Shown in pieces: positions 1 through 8,306 of a DNA stretch of 14,844 nt. The translations under genes were made by a program, and so were the position numbers. How positions within the stretch are numbered: position 1 is the first letter of the stretch; each line of letters starts with the position of its first letter. Where the stretch lies: the NCBI GenBank assembly GCA_003165135.1, contig PLSN01000513.1:555-15398 (forward strand), read 5' to 3'. The notes under the pieces are model-generated. The model was not told the origin of the DNA and did not search any database. It saw nothing but the letters and a program-made list of their open reading frames with translations. The DNA comes from Bacteroidota bacterium. GTDB lineage: Bacteria; Bacteroidota; Bacteroidia; Chitinophagales; LD1.

Positions 1-959
1 GAACCGCCGCCACGCTCGTCGCTCAGCTTCGCGGCGCGCTCGAGGAGACGGCTGTGCAGGTAGAACACATCACCAGGATATGCCTCACGGCCCGGTGGGC
101 GGCGAAGGAGCAGCGATACCTCACGGTATGCCACAGCCTGCTTAGAGAGGTCATCGTATACGATCAGTGCCGGACGGCCTGTGTCGCGAAAGAACTCGCC
201 TATCGCACAGCCTGCGAATGGTGCGTAGAACTGGAGCGGGGCCGGATCGGCTGCAGACGAACAAACTACTACTGTGTAGTCCATAGCGCCATTCTCTTCG
301 AGGGTCTTGACGATACGTGCCACTGTAGATGCTTTCTGACCGCATGCTACATATACACAGTATACCGGTTCGCCCTTTGCGTAAAATTCTTTCTGGTTAA
401 TGATCGTGTCGATAGCGATAGCTGTTTTGCCGACCTGACGGTCACCGATGATCAGCTCACGCTGACCACGGCCGATAGGGATCATCGCATCGATAGCTTT
501 GATACCTGTCTGGAGCGGCTCATTGACCGGCTGGCGATAGATCACACCGGGAGCTTTGCGCTCTAGGGGCATCTCATACAGCGTGCCGGTGATAGGGCCT
601 TTGCCGTCGATAGCTTCACCGAGGGTGTTTACCACACGGCCCAGCATACCTTCACCGACCTTGATAGAAGCGATGACGCCGGTCCTTTTTACAGTATCGC
701 CTTCCTTGATCCTGTCAGAAGAGCCCATGAGTACGACACCCACGTTGTCCTCTTCGAGGTTGAGCACGATAGCTTTGATACCGCTCGGGGTAAACTCTAC
801 GAGCTCACCTGCGCGGGCATTGGTCAATCCATATACGCGAGCGATACCGTCACCTACCTGGAGCACGGTGCCCACTTCTTCTAGTTCAGCAGCTGATTTG
901 AAGTTTGAGAGTTGTTCTCTCAGGATCGCTGATATCTCATCCGGCTTTACGTCTGCCAT
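1..959 (-). CDS. atpA: ATP synthase F1 subunit alpha, N-terminal part
   Basis: Alpha subunit of the F1 head of F-type ATP synthase, which makes ATP from ADP and phosphate using the proton gradient; it alternates with beta subunits and carries a non-catalytic nucleotide site. Reading the minus strand from the ATG at 959 gives [20 protein letters not shown], then the beta-barrel domain ([14 protein letters not shown], about residues 32-45) and the P-loop GDRQVGKTA at about residues 172-180, and later [20 protein letters not shown]. The frame is open to base 1, so about 319 of the roughly 510-525 residues usual for the family are present and the C-terminus lies outside the window. The start matches the usual alpha N-terminus and sits about 70 bases downstream of a consensus promoter. 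The gene immediately upstream is an unrelated oxidoreductase gene, not atpH. Confidence 0.97.
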   Translation of the reverse strand, partial: MADVKPDEISAILREQLSNFKSAAELEEVGTVLQVGDGIARVYGLTNARAGELVEFTPSGIKAIVLNLEEDNVGVVLMGSSDRIKEGDTVKRTGVIASIKVGEGMLGRVVNTLGEAIDGKGPITGTLYEMPLERKAPGVIYRQPVNEPLQTGIKAIDAMIPIGRGQRELIIGDRQVGKTAIAIDTIINQKEFYAKGEPVYCVYVACGQKASTVARIVKTLEENGAMDYTVVVCSSAADPAPLQFYAPFAGCAIGEFFRDTGRPALIVYDDLSKQAVAYREVSLLLRRPPGREAYPGDVFYLHSRLLERAAKLSDERGGG

Positions 960-1027
960 TTTAGTTAATAATTAATAGTGAATAATGAATAATTTAAAAA
1001 CACAAAAGAGGGTTTCCAAATGCGGTG

Positions 1028-1058
1028 CAAAAATAGGAGAATAGGGGAGACTTACAAA
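1028..1058 (-). promoter_or_regulatory. Bacteroidota-type promoter of atpA
   Basis: On the minus strand TTTG (1058-1055) is followed by exactly 19 bases and TATTTTTG (1035-1028). This is a perfect match to the Bacteroidota sigma-ABfr consensus TTTG-N19-TAnnTTTG. Transcription should begin near 1020, giving a leader of about 60 bases before the atpA ATG. The leader contains an AT-rich run (963-994) of repeated TAAT/GAATAAT units. Confidence 0.8.
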
Positions 1059-1078
1059 TGAAAATTTGAGATAATCTG

Positions 1079-2140
1079 CTATTGTAGATCCTTTAAACTG
1101 ACACCTGCAAATTCCTTTATAAAACCAGCCCCAAATACCGCTGCCGGGGTCTTAAAGCCAGTTTGGGAGAAGTTGGCGGCTAAGGCCCGCTTAGCTATCT
1201 CGACGGCGGTCTCTGCGGTGAGGGTATAGCCTTCAGGAAGTGTCAGGACCGCACGTTTAGAGGCCCCGCTTTTGTTTGTCACCTCGCCCCACACGAAGCT
1301 CTGTGCGGTTTCGCGTTCTTTGTCATCCGGGCCGGCAGGCTTTTGTTTGATGCCGGCTATGGCCCTGTCCTTGACCCATCTCATGCGCAGTATCGGCCCG
1401 ATGTAGTTGGATAGTTTCATCGATGTGATTAATTGCTTAGGTAGTACATTATAGACGCGGATATTTGGTATACCTGTAGTATAGAAAGCTGTCGACACAT
1501 CGCCCCAAGGTATCTCTACGGCGAGTTTTTTGGTGAAACCAAAGTCTATCTCACGGGTCGTATATCCTGATTTGGTCGGTGTGATGCGGCCGTCCTTGCG
1601 TATAGCGCTTGGTTGACCTAATCCTTCAGCAATAGTGATAGCAGTGCCATGCGATAACCTGCCGCCTTTGCTCATCAGGCATAGTTCAAGTTGTGTGGCA
1701 TCAGGCAGTTGCTCTTTGAGATAGAGCGCCATGCAGTCAGTAGGCACGACATCGAAGCCCACACCCGACATGATCATGATGCCTGCTTTTTTCGCAGCTT
1801 CATCCTGTCTGTTTGCACCTTCGAAGACTGAGATCTCACCAGTGATATCAAGGTAGTGCGCTTTGTTTCTCACACAGGCTTTTATCATGAGTTTTGAGGT
1901 ATACATAAATGGCCCGGCGCAGTGGAGCACGACCTTGACATCTTTCAGGGCATTGTCAGCTGCAGCTGTATCTGCGAGATCAAAAGCCACATAAGGCAGT
2001 TTGAGTTCATCCGCCAGTTTTTTGACCGCATGAGCATTTCTACCGCTCAGGATCGGCTCCAGTCCTTGTTTCTTTGCCAGTCGGCTAATGAGAGCGCCGG
2101 TGTAGCCATTGCATCCGTATATCAGTAATTTATCTTTCAT
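1079..2140 (-). CDS. saccharopine dehydrogenase-like NAD(P)-binding oxidoreductase
   Basis: A 353-residue protein of the saccharopine-dehydrogenase-like superfamily (the group with eukaryotic SCCPDH and mycobacterial trans-acting enoyl reductases). The N-terminus is a Rossmann strand and glycine loop, KLLIYGCNGYTG (residues 4-15, GxxGxxG), followed by LSGRN and VVLHCAGPF near residues 70-78 and YLDITGE near 96-102. All three are typical of the family's NADP-binding domain. The C-terminal half should be the substrate domain; I see no signal peptide. Lysine metabolism is not implied, because most members are uncharacterised reductases acting on lipids or unknown substrates. It starts with ATG at 2140, 77 bases from the divergent radical SAM gene, and ends 120 bases before the atpA start. 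The atpA promoter lies in that gap, so the two are probably separate transcription units. Confidence 0.85.
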   Translation of the reverse strand: MKDKLLIYGCNGYTGALISRLAKKQGLEPILSGRNAHAVKKLADELKLPYVAFDLADTAAADNALKDVKVVLHCAGPFMYTSKLMIKACVRNKAHYLDITGEISVFEGANRQDEAAKKAGIMIMSGVGFDVVPTDCMALYLKEQLPDATQLELCLMSKGGRLSHGTAITIAEGLGQPSAIRKDGRITPTKSGYTTREIDFGFTKKLAVEIPWGDVSTAFYTTGIPNIRVYNVLPKQLITSMKLSNYIGPILRMRWVKDRAIAGIKQKPAGPDDKERETAQSFVWGEVTNKSGASKRAVLTLPEGYTLTAETAVEIAKRALAANFSQTGFKTPAAVFGAGFIKEFAGVSLKDLQ

Positions 2141-2217
2141 GCTATTTATTTTAGTTTTTACTAATTTTATTGGTATTTTGTATTCTATTACACATCGGAT
2201 TTTAAAAATAACAAAGT

Positions 2218-3303
2218 ATGGACGATAAAGATAAAGAAATATACATCAGGGGCCGCGGTGCGCAATCCAACCCCCACAACCGCTTCATCAAAAACACGCT
2301 CGTCACCAATCTCGATGATCTCGCTACCGAAGAGGAGCGCGAAGAAGCCCTGCTCCATAACCCCAAGACTAAATTCCTCGAGGTCTTTCCAAAGACTCTG
2401 GTCAACAAGGTTGAGAGCCCTGACCTGCGCGGCATGTATAGCCTCAATCCCTATCAGGGCTGCGAGCATGGCTGTATCTATTGCTATGCGCGCAACTCTC
2501 ATGAGTATTGGGACTTTAGTGCCGGCAAGGACTTCGAGCAGAATATCCTTGTCAAGAAAACAGCGCCGACACTGCTCCGGCAGTATCTCAGCAATCCCAA
2601 ATGGACCGGCGAACCGATGCTCATGTCCGGCAATACTGACTGCTATCAGCCCGGCGAAAGGCAGTTCCGCATTACAAGGCAGCTGCTTGAGATATTCTAT
2701 GAGTACCGCCATCCCATTGGTATCATTACAAAGAACGCTATGATAGAGCGCGACATCGACATACTCTCCAAACTCGCTGCAGACAACCTCGTCCATGTAG
2801 TGCTCAGCCTCACCACACTGGACGAAAACCTCAAACGCATCATGGAGCCGCGCACTGCCTCTGCTCGAAACGTCCTCCGCACTCTGCGCTCTCTCAGCGA
2901 TGCTGGTATACCTGTCAGCATCAATGCCGCCCCGATGATACCTGCCATCAATGACAGTGAGCTCCACGACATCATCAAGGCCTGCTCCGAGAATGGCGCC
3001 CGCACTGTCAACTATATAGTGGTCCGTCTCAATGGTGCTATCGGCGGTATCTTTGAGGACTGGGTCATGAAAAACTTTCCCGACAGGGCCAACAAGGTCC
3101 TCAATCGTATCAAGTCCATGCATGGCGGCAAGGTCAATGACTCAGAGTTCGGCAGGAGGATGCGCGGCGAGGGCGAATGGGCGGACATCATCAAGGCACA
3201 ATATGTCGTCGCCATGAAGAAGTTCTTTCCCGATGTCAAACCCTTTGAGTATAATAGTTCCCTCTATCCTCAATATCGAAGTAAGCAGTTTACGCTATTT
3301 TGA
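2218..3303 (+). CDS. PA0069-family radical SAM protein
   Basis: A 361-residue radical SAM enzyme. The cluster-binding motif is GCEHGCIYCYAR, with cysteines C82, C86 and C89 (CxxxCxxC) that would ligate the 4Fe-4S cluster used to cleave S-adenosylmethionine. The N-terminus with RGRGAQSNPHNRF, the segment SLNPYQGCEHGCIYCYARNS and the tail containing YPQYRSKQ fit the PA0069/Rv2578c family, which is related to the spore photoproduct lyase fold. No substrate is established for this family, so I assign none. The ATG at 2218 follows an AT-rich stretch. An antisense reading frame of 311 codons exists opposite this gene but lacks any family feature. The gene converges on the desaturase gene, with a large palindromic repeat in the 145-base gap that could serve as a terminator. 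Confidence 0.9.
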   Translation: MDDKDKEIYIRGRGAQSNPHNRFIKNTLVTNLDDLATEEEREEALLHNPKTKFLEVFPKTLVNKVESPDLRGMYSLNPYQGCEHGCIYCYARNSHEYWDFSAGKDFEQNILVKKTAPTLLRQYLSNPKWTGEPMLMSGNTDCYQPGERQFRITRQLLEIFYEYRHPIGIITKNAMIERDIDILSKLAADNLVHVVLSLTTLDENLKRIMEPRTASARNVLRTLRSLSDAGIPVSINAAPMIPAINDSELHDIIKACSENGARTVNYIVVRLNGAIGGIFEDWVMKNFPDRANKVLNRIKSMHGGKVNDSEFGRRMRGEGEWADIIKAQYVVAMKKFFPDVKPFEYNSSLYPQYRSKQFTLF

Positions 3304-3320
3304 TGGAATAAAAACAGCCG

Positions 3321-3436
3321 GTATCACAGAGACCACAGAGAGATGAGTAAACAGCCAAGAGAACACAGAGTGAGACAGCGCTAATGCTCTGTGTTCTCTA
3401 TGTATTCCTCCATATCCTCCGTGATCTCTGTAATAC
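3321..3436. repeat. 116-base imperfect palindrome with ACAGAG-rich arms
   Basis: The inner stem is perfect: AGAGAACACAGAG (3358-3370) pairs with CTCTGTGTTCTCT (3387-3399). The outer arms GTATCACAGAGACCAC (3321-3336) and GTGATCTCTGTAATAC (3421-3436) pair at 14 of 16 positions. It resembles the CACAGAG/CACGGAG-type intergenic repeats that recur in Bacteroidota genomes. It lies between the convergent radical SAM and desaturase genes and could act as a bidirectional terminator. Confidence 0.7.
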
Positions 3437-3448
3437 TTGTATTAAGAC

Positions 3449-4465
3449 TCACGCCGCTTGCGTTGTTTTTCTCTCTCCCCTTTGGGGAGAGCCGGAGAGG
3501 GGTTTCACCTTACCATCTCCTACTCTCTCCACACGTGAGAAGAGTGAATACCTCTTATCAAAGATGAACGTCAGCCATATCCTGGTCCACGAGGTGTGGT
3601 ACTTCAGATTGTCATAGAACTCCGGTGCCATGGCTTTCAGCTTAGGCAGGTTATTCCACGGTATGGCGCGGAAGTCATGATGCTCGTTGTGATAGCCCAC
3701 GTTCAGCGCGATGATATTGATCGGGCCATAGTAGCTGAATGTCTCCTGCTCCGCATCCGGTGTGTAGTGCTCCTGTATCCATCTGCCGCCCACCGGGTGG
3801 AGGCCGATAGAGAAGAAGAACGAGAACACCAGATATAGCAGTCCGGTCCAGCCGCAGAGCAGTACTATCAGCACATCGAATGTCACTGCACAAGCCAGAT
3901 TGATCCAGGTCCATTTGCTCCACATATTGACCGACTTGAGACGTGCTGGGCGGGTCACTTGGAACACCGGAAAGAACAGCAGCCAGAATGCCTTGCCGAT
4001 GGCTGAGTTGCCGATCAGGCGTGCCTCCCAGTCGTTTGCCATGTCGGCGTCCTGGTCGTGGTCGCCCTGATGCGCGTGATGCTTGAGGTGAAAGACCACA
4101 AAGCCCATAGAGCCGGGCACGAGGTTAGGCAGGTCAGCGCCCATTGCTACCCAGCGGTTGGCGATCTTACTCGTGAAGACCAGGTTGTGCGTGGCCTCGT
4201 GGATGATGACATACATAGTATGATTGCAGAAGGCGCCGATGCAGAAGGCCGCTATCGGTGCTACCCACCAGTACTGCGGGCCGAGCACACGTCCGATCAC
4301 ATAGGCTATGCTCACCTGCAGCGTCAGTATGAAGAGCATGATGGCAGCCGTCCATGGATTGCGGCCTATCAGACTGCGAACCTCAGGGTGTGCCTTGAGG
4401 ATATCTCTCGTGCGCTGCGGATGCGGCTGGTCGTACTGCGCCTGGTGAAAATCTGTTGTTTGCAT
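3449..4465 (-). CDS. fatty acid desaturase, sphingolipid delta-4 desaturase-like
   Basis: A 338-residue integral-membrane di-iron desaturase resembling eukaryotic dihydroceramide delta-4 desaturase (DEGS/DES1), which puts a trans double bond into the sphingoid base. The three histidine boxes are HEATH (89-93), HLKHH (126-130) and HNEHH (259-263, in NVGYHNEHHDF). Two further traits match animal DEGS: an N-terminal YDQPHPQRTRDILKAHPE segment (residues 11-28), where DEGS1 has YTDQPHADRRREIL, and GLHPVGG..IQEHY...TFSYYGPIN (221-250). Hydrophobic segments lie near residues 38-60, 66-86, 158-170 and 185-220. The ATG at 4465 follows a TAnnTTTG promoter element. The last 20 or so residues (from about GDGKVKPLSGSPQRG) are encoded by a dispersed palindrome and are not part of the conserved fold. 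The family is confident; activity on sphingolipid is inferred. Confidence 0.85.
   Translation of the reverse strand: MQTTDFHQAQYDQPHPQRTRDILKAHPEVRSLIGRNPWTAAIMLFILTLQVSIAYVIGRVLGPQYWWVAPIAAFCIGAFCNHTMYVIIHEATHNLVFTSKIANRWVAMGADLPNLVPGSMGFVVFHLKHHAHQGDHDQDADMANDWEARLIGNSAIGKAFWLLFFPVFQVTRPARLKSVNMWSKWTWINLACAVTFDVLIVLLCGWTGLLYLVFSFFFSIGLHPVGGRWIQEHYTPDAEQETFSYYGPINIIALNVGYHNEHHDFRAIPWNNLPKLKAMAPEFYDNLKYHTSWTRIWLTFIFDKRYSLFSRVERVGDGKVKPLSGSPQRGERKTTQAA
3473..3491. repeat. short GC palindrome inside the desaturase 3' end
   Basis: CTCTCCCC (3473-3480), loop TTT, GGGGAGAG (3484-3491), followed by a second purine-rich half (GGAGAGGGG, 3494-3502). It resembles palindromes common between genes in Bacteroidota and the units at 12784-13030 and 14415-14431. 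It is translated as part of LSGSPQRGERK in the desaturase reading frame. Confidence 0.65.
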
Positions 4466-4491
4466 GAAAATTTTTGATGTTGATTGAGACT

Positions 4492-4499
4492 CAAAGGTA
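4492..4499 (-). promoter_or_regulatory. -7 promoter element of the desaturase gene
   Basis: Minus-strand TACCTTTG matches TAnnTTTG exactly and ends 26 bases before the ATG at 4465. No clear TTTG is present at the -33 position. Just upstream is a short inverted repeat, CCTGA-N6-TCAGG (4523-4538), near the expected -33 region. Confidence 0.55.
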
Positions 4500-4745
4500 A
4501 TCTTTAAATCTTAAACCATCAGCCTGAGATTTGTCAGGGTGCTCAAGCCCAGTATTGAAGCCACTCTTGGGATATGCGCTCTCAGTTATACATATAAATT
4601 ATCCATATTTCACAGTATACCCGCCACTAGTGCTAAAACATCAAGTCTCCCATTATTAGCAAGATATGAATAAAATAATTTAATATAGTTATTTTACGCT
4701 ATGCATAATGAAATTTGACTTCTGTATTAATCCCCCAAAAATGCC

Positions 4746-4803
4746 CGTCATTGCGAGGAAATTCATCTTAAAAAATAAATATGCCATTTCCGAAGCAATC
4801 CCC
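4746..4803. repeat. interrupted CGTCATTGCGAGG...CGAAGCAATC repeat remnant
   Basis: CGTCATTGCGAGG (4746-4758) and CGAAGCAATCCCC (4791-4803) are the two ends of a widespread bacterial intergenic palindrome that normally reads nearly continuously. Here they are separated by about 30 AT-rich bases, so this looks like an interrupted or diverged copy. ATTGC and GCAAT form the core arms. Confidence 0.6.
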
Positions 4804-4889
4804 GCCAGCAAAAACACACCATCCCCCACAAATACAAATATAAAATAAATAGGTGAATAATGCAAATTTGTAAATAACCAAAACTCAGC

Positions 4890-4916
4890 TTCGGTTGGGT
4901 GTTTTCACCAACCGAA
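4890..4916. repeat. hairpin with TTCGGTTGG / CCAACCGAA arms
   Basis: TTCGGTTGG (4890-4898) pairs perfectly with CCAACCGAA (4908-4916). The intervening GTG...CAC can extend the stem with one bulged G. There is no T-run on either side, so it is not a convincing intrinsic terminator. Its role is unknown. Confidence 0.6.
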
Positions 4917-5148
4917 AAGCGCACAAGGATCATTGGATCGGTGACAACACCTGCTACAGGTAGAATCTGAAATTTTAGCCGTCATGCTGTCGCTATCTAT
5001 ACTCCCGCTAAACCTCGTATGCAACGTCAATCCCACTAGCACAATCAAATGCTTGCGCTAGTTTAAGTGTACTATGACAACATCTTACTATTTTAAAACC
5101 TAGGATATTCATTGTAATATTAATGTCTGATAGGATAAATAATCATCA

Positions 5149-5601
5149 ATGAAAAACAAACCGATCAAACCAGAAAAGCTGAGCAGAAAGCATCCTGCAT
5201 TTAATAAAAACGCTGAGCCTTTCTTCAGCATTATTATGAAAGGCCTGAAAGGTGAAGTGGATGGCGAGCACTTCTGGGATGCCGTAGCAGAAAATGCAGT
5301 TTTTGAATTCCTCTATAACATCCCTGGCTTTACCAACCGGATAGAAGGGCGCGATGCATACATAGATTGGTTCGCAGATTATTCTATTGTCCTTCATGCT
5401 GCCGATCATTTGCATGTATATAAATCGACGAAGCCGGGTGTTATAATTCTGGAATACGAGGTTCACGGCAAAGTTCCTCATTCAGGAAAAGCCTATGACA
5501 ACCGGTTTTGTTCTGTCATCACCATTGCAGATCGGAAAATAGTCCACTGGCGTGACTATATGGATTCGCTTGCCGTGATGAGTGCATTTGCTGATGACTG
5601 A
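5149..5601 (+). CDS. SnoaL-like / NTF2-family protein
   Basis: A 150-residue cytoplasmic protein with the pattern of the SnoaL-like (NTF2-fold) superfamily: an N-terminal helix region (PFFSIIMKGLKGEVDGEHFWDAVAENAVFEF), then GRDAYIDWFADY, a central run of beta strands with HVYKS...VIILEYEVHGK, and the closing strand pair FCSVITIADRKIVHWRDYMD. Members are small cone-shaped proteins that include isomerases, cyclases and many polyketide or steroid-handling proteins of unknown substrate, so no reaction is assigned. The start at 5149 gives a complete domain of normal length. It stands alone on the plus strand and ends 8 bases from the convergent response regulator gene. Confidence 0.75.
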   Translation: MKNKPIKPEKLSRKHPAFNKNAEPFFSIIMKGLKGEVDGEHFWDAVAENAVFEFLYNIPGFTNRIEGRDAYIDWFADYSIVLHAADHLHVYKSTKPGVIILEYEVHGKVPHSGKAYDNRFCSVITIADRKIVHWRDYMDSLAVMSAFADD

Positions 5602-5609
5602 TGATGAAA

Positions 5610-6242
5610 CTAAAAATTATCTATCGCAAATCTCAGCAGGCCACCGTTCAGATCATTGATGTTTAGTTTTTTGGAAATATTTTTGCGGTGTGTGCTCACT
5701 GTAGTGAGTGCGATAAACAGTTCATCTGCTATTTCTTTTGATGATTTGCCTGCCTTGATCAGTTTCATTATTTCGACTTCACGTCTGCTGAGTTTATTAG
5801 TGATCTCCGTCAGGACGAGTCGTTTTGTTTCTATATTCTCATCATTCTGGATGATGTATACATCTTCACCTGCGAGTATTTTCAGTATCCCCTGTATCAG
5901 CGTATTGGTGTCTGTCAGCTTAGGTATGAAGCCCTGTACGGGTATCGCCTTAAGCACTGCATACAGAGATTGCTGGTAGAAAGTAGATATGCAGAGTATC
6001 TTCTGGTCTGGATATTTTGATCGTACTATTTTTGCCGCTTGTACCCCATCCATATCCTTCATGCTTATATCCAGTATGATAAGGTCCGGGGAATCAACTT
6101 CCAATAATTCGATGAGTTCAATACCGCTGTTGAGAACATGGTTGACATGCAGGTCGGAATGTGCCTTGATGATAGCCTGCAGTCCACTCGCCACCATGGG
6201 GTGGTCATCTATGATAGTAATCGAATAAGGTCTTTCTGTCAT
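5610..6242 (-). CDS. NarL/LuxR-family response regulator
   Basis: A 210-residue two-component response regulator. The receiver domain (about 7-125) has the acidic pair D12-D13 (IIDDHP), the phospho-acceptor D58 (LIILDIS), the switch region around S86/T87 and the conserved lysine K108. The C-terminal LuxR-type helix-turn-helix (about 148-200) reads LSRREVEIMKLIKAG then SSKEIADELFIALTTVSTHR, typical of NarL/FixJ output domains. Its ATG overlaps the stop of the upstream sensor kinase gene by one base (TGATG), so the two are co-transcribed and translationally coupled. The kinase is therefore its probable partner. Target genes cannot be read from the sequence. Confidence 0.95.
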   Translation of the reverse strand: MTERPYSITIIDDHPMVASGLQAIIKAHSDLHVNHVLNSGIELIELLEVDSPDLIILDISMKDMDGVQAAKIVRSKYPDQKILCISTFYQQSLYAVLKAIPVQGFIPKLTDTNTLIQGILKILAGEDVYIIQNDENIETKRLVLTEITNKLSRREVEIMKLIKAGKSSKEIADELFIALTTVSTHRKNISKKLNINDLNGGLLRFAIDNF

Positions 6243-8248
6243 CAGGTCAAAGGAATTTCTACAATAATAATAGTTCCTTTTGGACTACTATCAAAAGAAA
6301 TTTTTCCGCTTAGAAACCTGACTCGTGAGCGGATATTTTTTAAACCTATGCCATCATTGGCCTTATCCATGGCGAAACCTATGCCCTCATCTTCTATCAT
6401 GAGCATCAATATATGCGGATGGATGATGAACTGGGCAGTGATATGCTGCGTCTGAGAATGTTTCAAAGAATTATTGAGCAACTCCGTGAAAATACGAAAA
6501 AGGCTTATCTGAAGCCCTTTGGGCAGCTGGTTTATGAGTGGGTCCAGGTAGTATTCTACATTTACCTCAGATACTGCATTGATCACAGACAGGTGATCGC
6601 GGATGATACTGTCAAATTCACTCTGTTCAAAATCCTTAGGCATCAGGTTGTGCGATATAGTGCGAATATCCACTACTACCTTGTCCAGCTGCTGCTGAAT
6701 GGGTAGCAGTATCTCAGCTGCCTCAGGCAGTCCTTTAGCCGTGAAATGATGTATCCCTTTATTGATCATCATGCGCAGAGCGGTGAGCATACTTCCTATA
6801 CCATCATGCAGGTCTTCGGCGATCCTCTTTTGCTCATTTTCCTGTGTCTCGGCTATGCGGTCACCCAGCTCCTTTTGCATCGCCAGTTGCTGCTGCAGTA
6901 GTTGGTTTTTTTCTTTTTGCAGTACATTATATCGCTGGGTCAGTAGCATGGTCAGTACTATGATCTCTGCCATGATGCCGATAGCCACACTGCTGGGAAA
7001 CATAAAGCTGAAATTCGTAAAACCGATACAGTTGAGATAGGAGTTTAATATACCTAGTATAGGTAGCATGCTGGTACAGAAATAAACCAGGGCTATGGGA
7101 CTGCGCTGTATTACTTTTTCCACCACACTGCACATACCCATAAATACGGACACGAGCACAAACAGATTGCTGATCGTATGAAAATAATAAAAGGGATAGC
7201 TTATCCCGCCACCCAGGCTCCACATGCTGACGATGAGCTGTAGGGCTCCTGTGGCAAAACCCAAGCCTAACAGTATGCGGAATGGTAGCCAGAAATAGCT
7301 GTTAGTCCGGTCCTGCCCCAGCAGTAGCTGCATGACCAGACCGGATCCTACCATGCCCCAGTCTACAAAGGGCAGGGGCTCTGTCACTGCAGTGATGCGG
7401 TATAGCAGGTCCGGAAAGATCAGGACGGGGTAATATGCATCAATAAGCAGCATCATAGAGATAGAGAAGATAAAAAGAGAATACCAGAGGTGAATGGGGT
7501 CCCGCAGAGAAATGAATAAAAAGACATTGAAGAGGATGATAAAGATAAAGATGGATATATAGGCTGTATATATATTATTGGTCCTGTTTTCATGCTGCAG
7601 AAATGTATCAAGCGGCAGCAGTGTCATAGGTATATTGGTATTGTAGTGATTTTTAAATACATGAAAGTATAAGCCTGCTTCTGCTCCCGGTGATAACCAT
7701 ATAGTATCAAAAAGCGCTTTGACAGGCAGCGCTCTCCGCGCCAGTGGGGCATAAAAAGAAACAGCGCTGTGCGCATGCACACTATTGCCCGTTTCGATAT
7801 AAAGCCGGGCAGAATCAATAGCATTCTCCAGCTGCCATATCAGGCATATATCTTTACTGCTTTGGTTATGCACGGGTACATGCAGCCACACGTCTACACA
7901 GCTCATCCCGAGGTTAAAGGTGGTTTTGTCACTCGGCCAGATGGCGAACTGCCTGCTGCGCTTGTGCTCTATTGCATCATTTATTGTTGCTTTGCCGGTA
8001 GTGTCTATGAGATAAGTGTAGTAATGGCTGACAGGTAGTTCATAGTCGTCAGGGTAGCTATACATAGTGGTACTCTGCATTGCGGGTGCATCTCGCATAT
8101 CAGCTCTATGCTGAATATATTGCAATACAGTCACCAGTACCCATAGCAGAAACCCGGTGATGCTTATGGCTGCCAGAGCAGTCTTCCAGAGAGGTATGAG
8201 TCTGATTGTTTTCAAGACGAGGCTTATAAAACTAAGATATAAAAACAA
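6242..8248 (-). CDS. 7TM-DISM-type sensor histidine kinase (DesK/NarX class)
   Basis: A membrane sensor kinase of up to 668 residues. In order: one transmembrane helix (about 22-44), a periplasmic beta-rich domain (about 60-220) resembling 7TMR-DISM extracellular domains, about seven hydrophobic segments (226-440), a coiled coil (440-470), a HisKA_3 dimerisation domain with the phospho-acceptor histidine in EDLHDGIGS (H481), and an ATPase domain with N-box ELLNNSLKHS (589-598), DEGIGF (620-625) and DGIGLKNI (632-639). Phosphate should pass from H481 to D58 of the following regulator. The signal is unknown. The longest frame begins with TTG at 8248; a TTG at 8215, giving MKTIRLIPLWKTALAA, is an equally plausible start and leaves room for a promoter-like TATCTTAG around 8240. 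No ATG is available near the start. Confidence 0.92.
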   Translation of the reverse strand: MFLYLSFISLVLKTIRLIPLWKTALAAISITGFLLWVLVTVLQYIQHRADMRDAPAMQSTTMYSYPDDYELPVSHYYTYLIDTTGKATINDAIEHKRSRQFAIWPSDKTTFNLGMSCVDVWLHVPVHNQSSKDICLIWQLENAIDSARLYIETGNSVHAHSAVSFYAPLARRALPVKALFDTIWLSPGAEAGLYFHVFKNHYNTNIPMTLLPLDTFLQHENRTNNIYTAYISIFIFIILFNVFLFISLRDPIHLWYSLFIFSISMMLLIDAYYPVLIFPDLLYRITAVTEPLPFVDWGMVGSGLVMQLLLGQDRTNSYFWLPFRILLGLGFATGALQLIVSMWSLGGGISYPFYYFHTISNLFVLVSVFMGMCSVVEKVIQRSPIALVYFCTSMLPILGILNSYLNCIGFTNFSFMFPSSVAIGIMAEIIVLTMLLTQRYNVLQKEKNQLLQQQLAMQKELGDRIAETQENEQKRIAEDLHDGIGSMLTALRMMINKGIHHFTAKGLPEAAEILLPIQQQLDKVVVDIRTISHNLMPKDFEQSEFDSIIRDHLSVINAVSEVNVEYYLDPLINQLPKGLQISLFRIFTELLNNSLKHSQTQHITAQFIIHPHILMLMIEDEGIGFAMDKANDGIGLKNIRSRVRFLSGKISFDSSPKGTIIIVEIPLT

Positions 8249-8306
8249 TTTATAGAAACCGAAAATATGTATTAGCGATACGAAACTATGTCATTGTACA
8301 TGCATA

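Larger units (their letters stand above)
4466..5148. other. 683-base region without a recognisable gene
   Basis: No reading frame here has recognisable protein features. It holds the desaturase promoter, a REP-like remnant (4746-4803) and a hairpin (4890-4916). The rest is AT-rich, apparently unique sequence. No clear promoter element was found for the SnoaL-like gene that begins at 5149. Confidence 0.6.

Noticed and set aside
54..975. Plus-strand open frames of 170 and 139 codons
   Set aside because: They lie opposite atpA, whose minus-strand translation is clear and conserved; their sequences look like no family.
2188..3123. 311-codon open frame on the minus strand opposite the radical SAM gene
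   Set aside because: The plus strand carries an unmistakable radical SAM protein with its cysteine motif. The antisense frame has no recognisable domain and results from codon bias.
3384..3617. 77-codon plus-strand frame
   Set aside because: It runs from the large palindrome into the desaturase 3' end on the opposite strand; part of its sequence is translated repeat.
5035..5062. ACTAGC...GCTAGT inverted repeat upstream of the SnoaL-like gene
   Set aside because: Six-base arms 16 bases apart are expected by chance in 683 AT-rich bases, and it does not overlap a promoter.
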